Under the pieces are notes generated by a model that saw only the letters and a program-made list of their open reading frames with translations, was not told where the DNA came from and did not search any database. The position numbers were made by a program, and so were the translations under genes. A stretch of 64,000 nucleotides of DNA from Streptomyces sp. TLI_235 (lineage in GTDB: Bacteria > Actinomycetota > Actinomycetes > Streptomycetales > Streptomycetaceae): NCBI GenBank assembly GCA_002300355.1, contig NSGV01000001.1, positions 2,294,001-2,358,000 of the forward strand. Direction: 5' to 3'. Of the stretch, positions 26,500-36,344 are shown in pieces; position 1 is the first letter of the stretch, and each line of letters begins with the position of its first letter.

Positions 26500-28407
26500 T
26501 CAGGCCTGGACGGGCTGCGCGTCGAGGCGCGCCACCAGGGCGGTCGTCTGCCGGGCGATGTCGGGGGCGGTGAGGCCGATCTCGGCCAGGATCTCCTCGC
26601 GCTTGGCATGGTCGAGGAACTCCTGCGGGATGCCGAAGTCGCGCAGCGGCAGGTCGACGTCGGCGTCGCGCAGGGCCTGGGCGATCGCGGAGCCGACGCC
26701 GCCGACGCGGCCGTTGTCCTCGACCGTGACGACGACCCGGTGCTCGGCCGCGAGGCCGGGCAGGGCCTTGTCGACCGGCTTGACCCAGCGCGGGTCGACG
26801 ACGGTGGAGGTGATGCCCTGGGCGTCGAGCAGTTCGGCGACCTCCAGGCAGATCGGGGCCATCGCGCCGACGGAGACGATGAGGACGTCGGCGCGCCGGT
26901 CGCCGCCCTGCTCGCCGCTCTCGCGGAGCACGTCCATGCCGCCGACCTTGCCGATCGCGGGGACGGCGGGGCCGACGGTGCCCTTGGAGTAGCGGACGAC
27001 GGTGGGCGCGTCCGGCACCTCGACGGCCTCGCGGAGCTGGGCCCGGACCTGGTCGGCGTCGCGCGGGGCGGCGAGCCGCAGGCCCGGGACGACCTGGAGG
27101 ATCGACATGTCCCACATGCCGTTGTGGGAGGCGCCGTCGGTGCCGGTGACGCCGGCCCGGTCGAGGACGAAGGTGACGCCCAGCTTGTGCAGGGCCACGT
27201 CCATCAGGACCTGGTCGAAGGCGCGGTTCAGGAAGGTCGCGTAGACGGCGACGACCGGGTGCAGGCCATTGGTGGCGAGGCCCGCGGCGGAGACGGCGGC
27301 GTGCTGCTCGGCGATGCCGACGTCGAAGATCCGGTCCGGGTAGGCCTTGGCGAAGGGGGCGAGGCCGACCGGGTGCAGCATCGCGGCGGTGATCGCCACG
27401 ATGTCCTTGCGCTCGCGGCCGAGGGCGACCATCTCCTCGCCGAAGACGGAGGTCCAGTCCTTGCCGGAGGTCTTCACCGGCAGGCCGGTGTCGGGGTGGA
27501 TGACGCCGACCGCGTGGAAGCGGTCCTCGTCGTTGTTCTCGGCGGCGTGGTAGCCGCGGCCCTTCTCGGTGATGCAGTGCACGATGACCGGGCCGCCGAA
27601 GCCGCGGGCCTTGGCGAGCGCGGACTCCAGCGCGACCAGGTCGTGGCCGTCGATCGGGCCGATGTACTTGAGGCCGAGGTCCTCGAACATGCCCTGCGGG
27701 GCGATGAAGTCCTTCAGACCCTTCTTGGCGCCGTGCAGGGTGTCGAACATGGCCTGGCCGACGACGGGCGTGCGCTGCAGCGCGTCCTTGCCCCAGGACA
27801 GGAACCGCTCGTAGCCCTGGGTGGTGCGCAGGGTGGAGAGGTGGTTGGCGAGGCCGCCGATGGTCGGGGAGTACGAGCGCTCGTTGTCGTTGACGACGAT
27901 GACGACCGGCAGGTCCTTGGCGTCGGCGATGTTGTTGAGCGCCTCCCAGGCCATGCCGCCGGTGAGCGCGCCGTCGCCGATGACGGCGACGACCGGGCGG
28001 TCCTTGTGGCCCTGGATCTGGTTGGCCTTGGCGAGGCCGTCGGCGTAGCCGAGCACGGTCGAGGCGTGCGAGTTCTCGATGACGTCGTGCTCGGACTCGG
28101 CGCGCGAGGGGTAGCCGGAGAGGCCGCCCTTCATCTTGAGCCGGGAGAAGTCCTGGCGGCCGGTGAGCAGCTTGTGCACGTAGCTCTGGTGGCCGGTGTC
28201 GAAGAGGATCCGGTCGCGCGGCGAGTCGAAGACCCGGTGCAGGGCGATGGTGAGCTCCACCACGCCCAGGTTCGGGCCGAGGTGGCCGCCGGTCTTCGAG
28301 ACCTCTTCGACCAGGAACCCGCGGATCTCCTCGGCCAGGTCGGCCAGCTGCGCCGGGGTGAGCCGGTCGAGATCGCGCGGTCCCCTAATGCGGGTCAGCA
28401 GGGCCAC
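26500..28407 (-). CDS. dxs: 1-deoxy-D-xylulose-5-phosphate synthase
   Basis: DXS joins pyruvate and glyceraldehyde 3-phosphate using thiamine diphosphate, the first step of the MEP isoprenoid pathway. Visible landmarks are [13 protein letters not shown] (about residues 75-87), the TPP-binding [16 protein letters not shown] (about 150-165), the pyrimidine-domain segment [19 protein letters not shown], and the transketolase C-domain ([10 protein letters not shown]). The GTG at 28407 was chosen because GAGGAGG lies about 5 bases upstream and the family normally starts [16 protein letters not shown]. The product is 635 residues. A longer reading from 28473 is possible but less likely. Confidence 0.95.
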   Translation of the reverse strand: MALLTRIRGPRDLDRLTPAQLADLAEEIRGFLVEEVSKTGGHLGPNLGVVELTIALHRVFDSPRDRILFDTGHQSYVHKLLTGRQDFSRLKMKGGLSGYPSRAESEHDVIENSHASTVLGYADGLAKANQIQGHKDRPVVAVIGDGALTGGMAWEALNNIADAKDLPVVIVVNDNERSYSPTIGGLANHLSTLRTTQGYERFLSWGKDALQRTPVVGQAMFDTLHGAKKGLKDFIAPQGMFEDLGLKYIGPIDGHDLVALESALAKARGFGGPVIVHCITEKGRGYHAAENNDEDRFHAVGVIHPDTGLPVKTSGKDWTSVFGEEMVALGRERKDIVAITAAMLHPVGLAPFAKAYPDRIFDVGIAEQHAAVSAAGLATNGLHPVVAVYATFLNRAFDQVLMDVALHKLGVTFVLDRAGVTGTDGASHNGMWDMSILQVVPGLRLAAPRDADQVRAQLREAVEVPDAPTVVRYSKGTVGPAVPAIGKVGGMDVLRESGEQGGDRRADVLIVSVGAMAPICLEVAELLDAQGITSTVVDPRWVKPVDKALPGLAAEHRVVVTVEDNGRVGGVGSAIAQALRDADVDLPLRDFGIPQEFLDHAKREEILAEIGLTAPDIARQTTALVARLDAQPVQA

Positions 28408-28535
28408 CCGTTCCTCCTCGTTCACTGTTCCCAGACCTCGGTGTCCGGCCTGGCCGGGCTTCCCCGACTGCAAGAGTCTAATGTCCGGCTGGCGGACACC
28501 ACGCGGCGCATGGGGGCTCCGCTAGGACATGACGG

Positions 28536-28568
28536 GGCCCGGCACCCGATCGGTTCGGGTGCCGGGCC
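28536..28568 (-). terminator. Hairpin downstream of xylH
   Basis: GGCCCGGCACCCGA pairs perfectly with TCGGGTGCCGGGCC around a TCGGT loop, 23 bases beyond the xylH stop on the minus strand. It ends the xyl transcript before dxs. Confidence 0.8.
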
Positions 28569-28590
28569 TCACACTGCTCCGGGCGTGTCG

Positions 28591-29883
28591 TCAGCCCCGG
28601 CCGCTGGACTTCTGGGTGCGGCGGGAGACGGAGTCGAGCACGACCGCGGCGAGCAGCACCGAGCCGGTGATCATGTACTGGATCGCCTGGTTGACGTGCA
28701 CCAGGTCGAGGCCGGTGATGATCGACTGGATGACCAGGATGCCGAGCAGGGCGGACCAGGTCTTGCCGCGGCCGCCGAAGAGGCTGGTGCCGCCGATGAC
28801 GGCCGCCGCGATCGAGTTCATCAGGACGTTGCCGCTGCCGAGCAGCTTGTCGGCGGAGCCCTGCTGGGAGGCGATGAAGAGGCCGCCGAGGGCCGCCATG
28901 CCGGCCGAGATCATGAAGACCGAGATCCGCACCCAGGCGACGTTGATGCCGGCCCTGCGGGCCGCCTCGACGCTGCCGCCGACCGCGAAGATCTGCCGAC
29001 CGTAGGAGGTGCGGCGGAGCACGAAGTCGGTGATGACGACGATCGAGAGGAAGATCACCAGGGGCAGCGGCAGGCCGCGGTCCTGGTTCAGCATGTAGGC
29101 GGCGACCAGGCCGATCACCGCGATCACGCCGGTGCGCAGGGCGATCTCGCTCATCGGGCGGGCCGGCAGGCCGGCGTCGCCGCGGCGCTTGGCGTCCAGG
29201 AACTGGCCGGCGCCGAAGAGCGCGATGCCGAGGACGGCGAAGCCCCAGGTGAAGGCGACGTCGCCGTCGCCGAGGAAGTAGGTGTCCAGGTTGGCGAGCA
29301 CACCGTCGTTCAGGACGTTGACGGTGCCCTTGTCGCCGAGGACGTACATCTGCAGGCCGCTCCAGGCGAGCAGGCCGGCCAGGGTGACGACGAAGGCGGG
29401 GACGCCGATCTTGGCGAAGAAGAAGCCGTGCAGGGCGCCGATGGCGACCGCGGCGGCGATGGCGATCAGGCAGGCGAGCCACTCGTTGAGGCCGGAGCGC
29501 ACCGAGAGGACGGCGGCTATCGCCGCGGAGACGCCGGCGACCGAGCCGAGCGACAGGTCGATCTCACCGAGCAGCAGCACGAAGACGATGCCGACGGCGA
29601 TGAGGCCGGGGCCGGCGATCCACTTGGTGATGTTGGTGAGGTTGTCGGCGTTCAGGAAGTCGCCGGTGATGCCCTGGAAGATGGCGCCGATCAGGATCAG
29701 GCCGAGCACGACCGGGACGGAGCCCAGGTCGCCGCTCTTCATCTTGCGCTTGAACTCCTGGAGGTAGCCGGCGAAGCCCGCCTCGCGCACGAGGAGCCGC
29801 GGGTCGACCGCGGGCGCGGCCGGGGCGGCCGCCTGCTCCGGGGCCTTCTCCGTGGCGTCGTTGGTGGTCTGGTCGGTGGTCAC
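28591..29883 (-). CDS. xylH: XylH-like sugar ABC transporter permease
   Basis: This 430-residue inner-membrane permease of the BPD_transp_2/RbsC-XylH type carries the sugar through the membrane. There are about ten hydrophobic segments, the GEIDLSLGSVAGVSAA signature of the family (about 110-125), and YGRQIFAVGGSVEAARRAGI, the coupling loop for the ATPase. A cytoplasmic Ala/Pro-rich leader (about 40 residues) precedes the first helix. The GTG start overlaps the ATPase stop by 4 bp. The gene order rok-xylF-xylG-xylH and the nearby dxs match the S. coelicolor rok7B7 xylose-import locus, which supports xylose specificity. Confidence 0.92.
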   Translation of the reverse strand: MTTDQTTNDATEKAPEQAAAPAAPAVDPRLLVREAGFAGYLQEFKRKMKSGDLGSVPVVLGLILIGAIFQGITGDFLNADNLTNITKWIAGPGLIAVGIVFVLLLGEIDLSLGSVAGVSAAIAAVLSVRSGLNEWLACLIAIAAAVAIGALHGFFFAKIGVPAFVVTLAGLLAWSGLQMYVLGDKGTVNVLNDGVLANLDTYFLGDGDVAFTWGFAVLGIALFGAGQFLDAKRRGDAGLPARPMSEIALRTGVIAVIGLVAAYMLNQDRGLPLPLVIFLSIVVITDFVLRRTSYGRQIFAVGGSVEAARRAGINVAWVRISVFMISAGMAALGGLFIASQQGSADKLLGSGNVLMNSIAAAVIGGTSLFGGRGKTWSALLGILVIQSIITGLDLVHVNQAIQYMITGSVLLAAVVLDSVSRRTQKSSGRG

Positions 29884-30659
29884 TTCGCTTCCTCCGCGAT
29901 ACGTGCCTGACGCCGGGTCACGGCGTTCTCGGTGGCGCCGGTGATGGCGGAGATGATCTCCTCGTGCGAGGTGCTGGCCACCTCGAAGACGCCGTTGTTG
30001 CGGCCCAGGCGGAGCACCGCGACGGTGTCCGCGACGGCCTTGACGTCGGCCATGTTGTGGCTGATCAGGATGACGCCGAGGCCGCGGTCACGCAGGCGCT
30101 CGACCAGGTCGAGGACCTGGGCGGTCTGCTCGACGCCGAGGGCGGCGGTGGGCTCGTCCAGGATGACGATCTTGGGGTCGCCGACCAGGGCGCGGGCGAT
30201 CGCGACGACCTGGCGCTGACCGCCGGAGAGCGCGGCGATCGGGATGCGGACGCTGGGGATGCGGATCGACAGGGTGTCGAGCAGCTCCTTGGCGCGCTTC
30301 TCCATGGCGACCTCGTCGAGCGCGCCGAAGCGGCGCAGCTCGCGGCCGAGGAAGAGGTTGCCGACCACGTCGAGGTTGTCGCAGAGTGCGAGGTCCTGGT
30401 AGACGGTGGCGACGCCGAGGGCCTGGGCGTCGTGCGGCCGGTTGATCGAGACCTTGGTGCCCTCCCACTCGATCGCGCCCTCGTCGATGGGGTGCACGCC
30501 GGCGATCGTCTTCACCAGCGTCGACTTGCCTGCACCGTTGTCGCCGACCAGGGCGACCACCTCGCCGGCGTGGACCTCCAGATGCACATCGGTGAGCGCC
30601 TGGACGGCACCGAAGCGCTTGGAGACACCGCGCAACGCCAGTACGGGTGCGCCTGTCAC
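29880..30659 (-). CDS. xylG: XylG-like sugar ABC transporter ATP-binding protein
   Basis: This single-domain ABC ATPase (about 259 residues) energises sugar import with XylF and XylH. Walker A is GDNGAGKST, the Q-loop is YQDLALCDNL, the signature is LSGGQRQ, Walker B is VILDEPTAAL, and the H-loop is ILISHNM. E. coli XylG has two fused ATPase domains; this type has only one, as in Streptomyces. The GTG at 30659 is favoured since AAGGAG lies 9 bases upstream; the longer reading from 30704 lacks support. It overlaps xylH by 4 bp and lies 196 bp after xylF. Confidence 0.9.
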   Translation of the reverse strand: MTGAPVLALRGVSKRFGAVQALTDVHLEVHAGEVVALVGDNGAGKSTLVKTIAGVHPIDEGAIEWEGTKVSINRPHDAQALGVATVYQDLALCDNLDVVGNLFLGRELRRFGALDEVAMEKRAKELLDTLSIRIPSVRIPIAALSGGQRQVVAIARALVGDPKIVILDEPTAALGVEQTAQVLDLVERLRDRGLGVILISHNMADVKAVADTVAVLRLGRNNGVFEVASTSHEEIISAITGATENAVTRRQARIAEEAK

Positions 30660-30816
30660 GTGAACCATCTCCTTCATGCCGCGCCCGCCCCCGGATATGG
30701 GCATGACACGGCCTGCCGCGCGCCGACCCGGGCGCGAAGGTTAGTGCGAGAAAGGGGGTGGGCCGGCCGGGGACCTCCGGGGTCCCGCCACGGAGGAAGA
30801 GGCCGGCCTCGCCGCA

Positions 30817-30847
30817 GGGTGGGCGCCCCGGCTCGGGGCGCCCACCC
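30817..30847 (-). terminator. Intra-operon hairpin between xylF and xylG
   Basis: GGGTGGGCGCCCCG pairs perfectly with CGGGGCGCCCACCC around a GCT loop, 8 bases beyond the xylF stop. It may partly stop transcription or protect the xylF message, giving more binding protein than membrane components. Confidence 0.7.
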
Positions 30848-30855
30848 GGGTGGAC

Positions 30856-31950
30856 TTACTGCAGGCCCGCGGTCTTGCAGGCGTCGGCGTAGGTGCCGGT
30901 GCAGATGTCGGCGACGGTGTACAGCTTGTCGGCGATCACGGTGTCCTTGATGTTGGCCTTGGTGACGACCTTCGGGTCGAGCAGCTTGGCCGGGATGCCC
31001 TTGTCGGTGTCGCTGTCGATGCTGGAGGAGGCGACGGCCTTGACGTCCTTGCCCTGCAGCAGCGCGACGGCGAGCTCGGCGGCCGAGTCGGCCAGCGGCT
31101 TGTACGCCTTGTAGATGGTGTACGACTGCTCGCCGGTGACGAGGCGCTGGATGGCGTCGAGGCCCGCGTCCTGGCCGCCGACCGGGACGTTGATGCCCGC
31201 GGACTTCAGCTGGGTGATGATCGCGGCGGCCATGCCGTCGTTGGCGGAGTAGACGGCCTGGAAGCCGTCCTTGCCGAGCTGGGTGATCGCGGCGCCGATC
31301 TTCTGGCCGGCCACGGTGGGCTTCCACTCACCGGACTGCTCGTAGACGACCTTCTTGACCTTGCCGTCGAGGACCTTGTGCGCACCGGACTTGAACTTGC
31401 CGGCGTTCGGGTCGGCGTCGTCACCGTTGATCATGACGATGTTGGACTCGGCGGCCTTGGCGCCCAGGGCGTCCAGCAGGGCCTGGCCCTGCAGCTCGCC
31501 GACCTTCTCGTTGTCGAAGGAGACGTAGGCGGAGACCGGGCCGGTGGCCAGACGGTCGTACGCGATGACCTTGACGCCCTTGGCGGCCGCCTCCTTGACC
31601 CAGGACTGGGTCGAGGCCGCGTCGAAGGCGTCCAGGATGATGACCTTGACGCCCTGGGCGATCAGGGTGTCGAACTGCTGCTTCTGCTTCGCGGCCGAGC
31701 CCTCGGCGTTGCTGTACTTGACGGTGCAGTCGCCGCACAGCTCCTTGACCTTGGCCTCGATGAACGGCTTGTCGAAGGACTCGTAGCGGACGGAGGACGC
31801 GTTCTCCGGGAGCAGCAGGCCGATCGACTTGCTGTCGCCGCCCTTGGCGTCGTCCTTCTTGTCACTGCCGGCCTTGCCACAGGCGGCCATGGAGAGGGCC
31901 ATCGAGACAGCAGCGGTACCGATGACAGCGCGACGCATCATTGCGTTCAT
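30856..31950 (-). CDS. xylF: XylF-like sugar-binding lipoprotein
   Basis: This 364-residue extracytoplasmic binding protein captures the sugar (probably xylose) for XylGH. The signal peptide ends in the lipobox SMAAC (acylated Cys near residue 24). A charged Lys/Asp linker follows and then a type-I periplasmic-binding fold (SIGLLLPENASSVRYESFDKP, VIILDAFDAAS, AVYSANDGMAAAIITQL, VGGQDAGLDAIQRLVTGEQ). The ATG at 31950 has GGGAGG about 10 bases upstream; upstream residues to 32019 have no ribosome site. A cysteine pair in the first lobe (CGDC) is conserved in some relatives. It is followed by a hairpin. Confidence 0.93.
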   Translation of the reverse strand: MNAMMRRAVIGTAAVSMALSMAACGKAGSDKKDDAKGGDSKSIGLLLPENASSVRYESFDKPFIEAKVKELCGDCTVKYSNAEGSAAKQKQQFDTLIAQGVKVIILDAFDAASTQSWVKEAAAKGVKVIAYDRLATGPVSAYVSFDNEKVGELQGQALLDALGAKAAESNIVMINGDDADPNAGKFKSGAHKVLDGKVKKVVYEQSGEWKPTVAGQKIGAAITQLGKDGFQAVYSANDGMAAAIITQLKSAGINVPVGGQDAGLDAIQRLVTGEQSYTIYKAYKPLADSAAELAVALLQGKDVKAVASSSIDSDTDKGIPAKLLDPKVVTKANIKDTVIADKLYTVADICTGTYADACKTAGLQ

Positions 31951-31991
31951 GGTGGGGGTGCCTCCCTGACAGAGCCGCAACATTGCGGCGA

Positions 31992-32009
31992 GGTTGAGTG
32001 GAGTCAACC
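31992..32009. promoter_or_regulatory. Interrupted dyad upstream of xylF
   Basis: GGTTGA (31992-31997) and TCAACC (32004-32009) form an inverted repeat 42 bases before the xylF start, embedded in two TTGAC-like elements on the minus strand (32007-32002 and 32030-32025). It could be an operator for the adjacent ROK regulator and part of the promoter. Confidence 0.4.
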
Positions 32010-32159
32010 CGGCCCACACCTTGTCGTCAATAAGTAAAACCGCAACTGCGCTGATTCGAACCTTTTCGTTATCTTCCTGAAGGCGAAGCCGAGATCAAAC
32101 GACCTCGGCCCCGCCCGTCGGCCCAGCTCAGGGCGGCTCCGGACCCGCCCGGAACCCGC

Positions 32160-33362
32160 TCAGGCGCTGGACGCGGACGCCAATCCGGTATGCCGGATGG
32201 CGCCCGATTCGCCCATCTCGCTCATCACCAGCGCCAGCGCGCCGAGCACCTCGGCCCGGCCGCCGAGCGTGCCCGGGACGATCGAGAGCTGCCGTGCCGC
32301 GCTCGGGATCGCGTACCGCGCCACCGAGTCCCGGATCGGGGAAAGCACCAGCTCACCGGCCTCGGCGAGCTCGCCGCCGAGGATCACCCGACGGGGATTC
32401 AGCAGGTTGCACAGGGTCGCCACACCGGAGCCGATCTGCCGCCCGGCGTCCGCGATGACCCGGCGGCAGCCCAGGTCGCCCTGCTGCGCCAGCTGCACCA
32501 CCTTGTTCAGCGTCAGCTCGCCGGGGTGGCTCGCGTTCAAGAGGTTGAGCAGGTAGCGGGAGCCGACGAAGGTCTCCAGGCAGCCCCGGTTGCCGCAGCG
32601 GCAGACCGGCCCGGCCTCGTCCAGCGTGATGTGCCCGATCTCGCCCGCGGTGCCGCCGGGGCCCCGGTAGATCTGGCCGTTGATGACCAGTCCGGAGCCG
32701 ACGCCGCTGGCCACCTTGATGTAGGCCAGGTCGCTCAGCCCGCGGCCCGCGCCCCAGACCAACTCGCCCAGCGCGCCCAGGTTGGCGTCGTTGTCCACGT
32801 ACACCTGCATGCCCAGGCGCTGGGAGAGCTCCCGGCCCGGGTTGACGCCCGTCCAGCCCGGCAGGATCGCGGTCGAGCCGAGCGCACCCGTCTCCACGTC
32901 GATCGGGCCCGGCACGCCGAGGCCCACTCCGATCACCTTGTCCGGCCGGAACCCGGCCTGCGTGAGCAGCCGGCCGACCAGCGTCTCGGCCCGGTCGAAG
33001 CCCTGCTGCGCCGACACGTCGGTGTCGATCGGCTCGCTCTCCTCGGCCAGTACCCGGTGCGCCAGATTGCCCACCGCGACCCGCAGATGGGTGTGACCGA
33101 AGTCGACGCCGACCACGATCCCGGCGTCCCCGCTGAGTGAGACACTGCGCGCCCGTCTGCCTCCTGAGGAGGTGTCGGCCACCACGACGGTGCCGCTCTC
33201 CTTCAGCTCGCGGACGATGTTGGACACCGTTGCCGCCGACAACCCTGTGGACCTGGCGATCTCGGCCTGGGTGAGCGAGCCGGCCATCCGCACGGCCCGC
33301 AGCACCCTTTCGAGGTTCGCCCGGTGCAGTGAGGACTGCGATCCCGGCGTGTCCATCGACAT
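32160..33362 (-). CDS. rok7B7: ROK-family transcriptional regulator (Rok7B7-like)
   Basis: This 400-residue repressor has an N-terminal MarR-like winged helix (LTQAEIARSTGLSAATVSNIVRELKESG, about 30-57) and a ROK sugar-kinase-like domain (VVGVDFGHTHLRVAVG; VIGVGLGVPGPID; IYRGPGGTAGEIGHIT). The structural zinc motif CRCGNRGCLE is intact. The ATG at 33362 has GGGAGG 7 bases upstream. Position next to xylFGH and dxs matches S. coelicolor rok7B7 (SCO6008), which controls xylose transport and affects antibiotic production and carbon repression. The assignment to that orthologue rests on synteny. Confidence 0.9.
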   Translation of the reverse strand: MSMDTPGSQSSLHRANLERVLRAVRMAGSLTQAEIARSTGLSAATVSNIVRELKESGTVVVADTSSGGRRARSVSLSGDAGIVVGVDFGHTHLRVAVGNLAHRVLAEESEPIDTDVSAQQGFDRAETLVGRLLTQAGFRPDKVIGVGLGVPGPIDVETGALGSTAILPGWTGVNPGRELSQRLGMQVYVDNDANLGALGELVWGAGRGLSDLAYIKVASGVGSGLVINGQIYRGPGGTAGEIGHITLDEAGPVCRCGNRGCLETFVGSRYLLNLLNASHPGELTLNKVVQLAQQGDLGCRRVIADAGRQIGSGVATLCNLLNPRRVILGGELAEAGELVLSPIRDSVARYAIPSAARQLSIVPGTLGGRAEVLGALALVMSEMGESGAIRHTGLASASSA

Positions 33363-33692
33363 GATTCACCCTCCCAGGGCACGGGAACCCGACCGCTCCC
33401 GTCCCTGCCGCGCCCTTGCGGCGGAGCTCGTTGTGGCCGGCCGGGCCGTCACCCTGCGGTGTCGAATCCTCAACCGGGCGTTCATCTTCAACTTCTGAAC
33501 TCTAAGCTCAGCCAAGTCCGCAATACAGAGTCAAGGGCGAAAGCAGATCGTTGCGAAACCTCAGCCGCCGCCCTACGTCGAGTGTCGTAGCCGAACGCCC
33601 GGACCGCCCGACAGCCCCGGAAATCGCAGGTCCGCGCGGGGGACGGGCGTGAAAGGATGCCCCCAACCAAGCCTGACAAAGGAGTCCTGCGA
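33363..33692. other. 330-bp divergent intergenic region between the ROK gene and pepN
   Basis: The middle (33480-33540) is AT-richer. A TTGACT-like -35 for the ROK gene occurs on the minus strand at 33534-33529, but a matching -10 is weak (TGAGCT). Near 33650-33690 lies the pepN ribosome site. I see no gene here; a short reading from 33172 into this region overlaps the ROK gene and is not supported. Confidence 0.5.
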
Positions 33693-36278
33693 GTGCCTGG
33701 CACCAACTTGACCCGTGAGGAGGCCCGTACCCGGGCCGCACTCCTGCATGTGGAGTCGTACGACATCGAGCTCGACCTGGGCTCGGCCCCCGAGGGGGGC
33801 ACCTTCCGGTCCACCACCGTGGTCCGCTTCTCCGCCACCACCCCGGGTGCCGCCACCTTCATCGACCTGGTGGCGCCGAGCGTGTCCGAGATCGTGCTGA
33901 ACGGCGAGGCGCTGGACCTCGCCGCCTTCGCCGACAGCCGGATCGCGCTTCCCGCCGTCCAGGCCGAGAACGAGCTCCGGGTCGTCGCCGACTGCGCCTA
34001 CACCAACACGGGCGAGGGCCTGCACCGCTTCGTCGACCCGGTCGACGGCGAGACCTACCTCTACACCCAGTTCGAGGTCCCGGACGCCCGCCGCGTCTTC
34101 GCCGCCTTCGAGCAGCCCGACCTCAAGGCGACCTTCCGGTTCACCGTCGCCGCCCCCGCGGGCTGGGTCGTGGTCTCCAACTCCCCCACCCCGGAGCCGG
34201 CCGGCGAGGGCGCCACCCGCACCTGGGCCTTCGAGCCCACCCCGCGGATGTCCACCTACGTCACCGCCCTGGTCGCCGGCCCCTACGTGGGTGTCTTCGA
34301 CGAGTACGCCGCGGGCGACCAGCGGGTGCCGCTCGGCGTCTACTGTCGTCCCTCGCTGCGCGAGTTCCTGGACGCCGAGGCGATCTTCGAGGTCACCAAG
34401 CAGGGCTTCGACTACTTCCAGGAGAAGTTCGACTTCGCCTACCCGTTCGCCAAGTACGACCAGCTGTTCGTGCCGGAGTTCAACGCCGGCGCGATGGAGA
34501 ACGCGGGCGCCGTCACCCTGCGTGACCAGTACGTCTTCCGTTCCAAGGTCACCGACGCCTCCTACGAGATGCGCGCCGCGACCATCCTCCACGAGCTCGC
34601 CCACATGTGGTTCGGCGACCTCGTGACCATGGAGTGGTGGAACGACCTCTGGCTGAACGAGTCCTTCGCCACCTTCGCCGAGGCCGTCTGCCAGGCCGAG
34701 GCCCCCGGCTCCAAGTGGCCGAACTCCTGGACGACCTTCGCCAACCAGATGAAGACCTGGGCGTACCGGCAGGACCAGCTGCCGTCCACCCACCCGATCA
34801 TGGCGGAGATCAACGACCTGGAGGACGTCCAGGTCAACTTCGACGGCATCACCTACGCCAAGGGCGCTTCGGTGCTCAAGCAGCTGGTCGCCTACGTCGG
34901 CCAGGACGCCTTCTTCAAGGGCGTGCAGGCGTACTTCAAGCGCCACGCCTGGGGCAACACCACCCTCCCCGACCTGCTCGGCGCGCTCGAGGAGGCCAGC
35001 GGCCGCGACCTGAGGACCTGGTCCAAGGCCTGGCTGGAGACCGCCGGCATCAACCTGCTCCGCCCCGAGCTGCACATCAACACCGACGGCGACATCGAGT
35101 CCTTCGCGATCCTCCAGGAGGCCCCCGCGCTGCCCGCCGGCGCCCGCGGCGAGGCCGTGCTGCGCCCGCACCGGATCGCGATCGGCCTCTACGACCTGGT
35201 CGACGACACCCTGGTGCGCACCGACCGGATCGAGCTCGACGTCGACGGCCCGCGCACCGAGGTGCCCGAACTGGTCGGCCGGCACCGCCCCGCCGTCCTG
35301 CTGCTCAACGACGACGACCTCTCGTACGCCAAGGTCCGCCTCGACGAGGACTCGCTCGCCGTCGTCACCGAGCACCTCGGCGACTTCACCGACTCGCTGC
35401 CGCGCGCCCTGTGCTGGGCCTCCGCCTGGGACATGACCCGTGACGGCGAGCTCGCCACCCGCGACTACCTGTCGCTCGCCCTCTCCGGCCTGCAGCGCGA
35501 GTCCGACATCGGCGTCGTCCAGTCCGTGCAGCGCCAGGTCAAGCTCGCCCTGGAGATGTACGCCGACCCGGCCTGGCGCGAGGAGGGCCTGCAGCGCTGG
35601 GCCGCCGCCGCCGAGGAGCGGCTGCGCGCCGCCGCCCCCGGCAGCGACCACCAGCTCGCCTGGGCCCGCGCCCTGGCCGCCGCCGCCCGCACCGACGCCC
35701 AGCTCGGCCTGCTGGCCGGCCTGCTCGACGGCTCCGAGACGATCGAGGGCCTGGCCGTCGACACCGAGCTGCGGTGGAGCCTGCTGGCCCGCCTGGTCGC
35801 CACCGGCCGCGCCGACGACAAGGCCGTGGACGAGGAGCTGGTGCGCGACAACACGTCCTCCGGTCAGGAGCACGCCGCCAGCTGCCGGGCCGCCCGCCCG
35901 ACCGCCGAGGCCAAGGCCGAGGCGTGGGCCTCCGTGGTGGAGTCCGACAAGCTCACCAACTACGTGCAGGAGGCCGTCATCGGCGGCTTCCAGCAGGCCG
36001 ACCAGCGTGCGCTGATCGCCCCCTACCGCGAGAAGTACTTCGCCGCGGTCAAGGGCGTCTGGGAGAGCCGCAGCCACGAGATCTCGCAGCAGATCATCGT
36101 CGGCCTGTTCCCGGCCTACCAGGTCGAGCAGGCCACCCTGGACGCCACCGACGCCTGGCTGGCCTCCGCCGACCCGGCGCCGGCGCTGCGCCGCCAGGTC
36201 GTGGAGTCCCGGGCCGGCGTCGAGCGCGCCCTGAAGGCGCAGGCCGCCGACCGCGCGGCCGGCGAGCGCCGCGCCTGA
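33693..36278 (+). CDS. pepN: Aminopeptidase N (M1 zinc metallopeptidase)
   Basis: PepN removes N-terminal residues from peptides in the cytoplasm. The exopeptidase motif GAMEN (about residue 267) and the zinc site HELAHMW-x-NESFATF (HEXXH plus the downstream Glu) are complete. An N-terminal beta-sandwich and a long helical C-domain (about 540-861) follow the family pattern. The GTG at 33693 has AAAGGAG 8 bases upstream and yields 861 residues, close to the S. lividans PepN; a longer reading from 33657 lacks a ribosome site. It is followed by an 18-bp hairpin. Confidence 0.96.
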   Translation: MPGTNLTREEARTRAALLHVESYDIELDLGSAPEGGTFRSTTVVRFSATTPGAATFIDLVAPSVSEIVLNGEALDLAAFADSRIALPAVQAENELRVVADCAYTNTGEGLHRFVDPVDGETYLYTQFEVPDARRVFAAFEQPDLKATFRFTVAAPAGWVVVSNSPTPEPAGEGATRTWAFEPTPRMSTYVTALVAGPYVGVFDEYAAGDQRVPLGVYCRPSLREFLDAEAIFEVTKQGFDYFQEKFDFAYPFAKYDQLFVPEFNAGAMENAGAVTLRDQYVFRSKVTDASYEMRAATILHELAHMWFGDLVTMEWWNDLWLNESFATFAEAVCQAEAPGSKWPNSWTTFANQMKTWAYRQDQLPSTHPIMAEINDLEDVQVNFDGITYAKGASVLKQLVAYVGQDAFFKGVQAYFKRHAWGNTTLPDLLGALEEASGRDLRTWSKAWLETAGINLLRPELHINTDGDIESFAILQEAPALPAGARGEAVLRPHRIAIGLYDLVDDTLVRTDRIELDVDGPRTEVPELVGRHRPAVLLLNDDDLSYAKVRLDEDSLAVVTEHLGDFTDSLPRALCWASAWDMTRDGELATRDYLSLALSGLQRESDIGVVQSVQRQVKLALEMYADPAWREEGLQRWAAAAEERLRAAAPGSDHQLAWARALAAAARTDAQLGLLAGLLDGSETIEGLAVDTELRWSLLARLVATGRADDKAVDEELVRDNTSSGQEHAASCRAARPTAEAKAEAWASVVESDKLTNYVQEAVIGGFQQADQRALIAPYREKYFAAVKGVWESRSHEISQQIIVGLFPAYQVEQATLDATDAWLASADPAPALRRQVVESRAGVERALKAQAADRAAGERRA

Positions 36279-36290
36279 GCGTGACACCCC

Positions 36291-36330
36291 CCGTCGGCCG
36301 CCCCGGGCACCCGCCCGGGGCGGCCGACGG
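36291..36330. terminator. Strong hairpin between pepN and the histidine kinase gene
   Basis: A perfect 18-bp stem (36291-36308 with 36313-36330) has an ACCC loop, 12 bases after the pepN stop and 14 bases beyond the kinase stop. It serves two convergent genes. Confidence 0.85.
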
Positions 36331-36344
36331 CCTTCCCGGGCCGG

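Noticed and set aside
26372..27115. N-terminal extension of the glycosyltransferase frame across the end of dxs
   Set aside because: It is low-complexity Arg/Pro/Gly antiparallel frame of dxs; the membrane protein begins near 26371.
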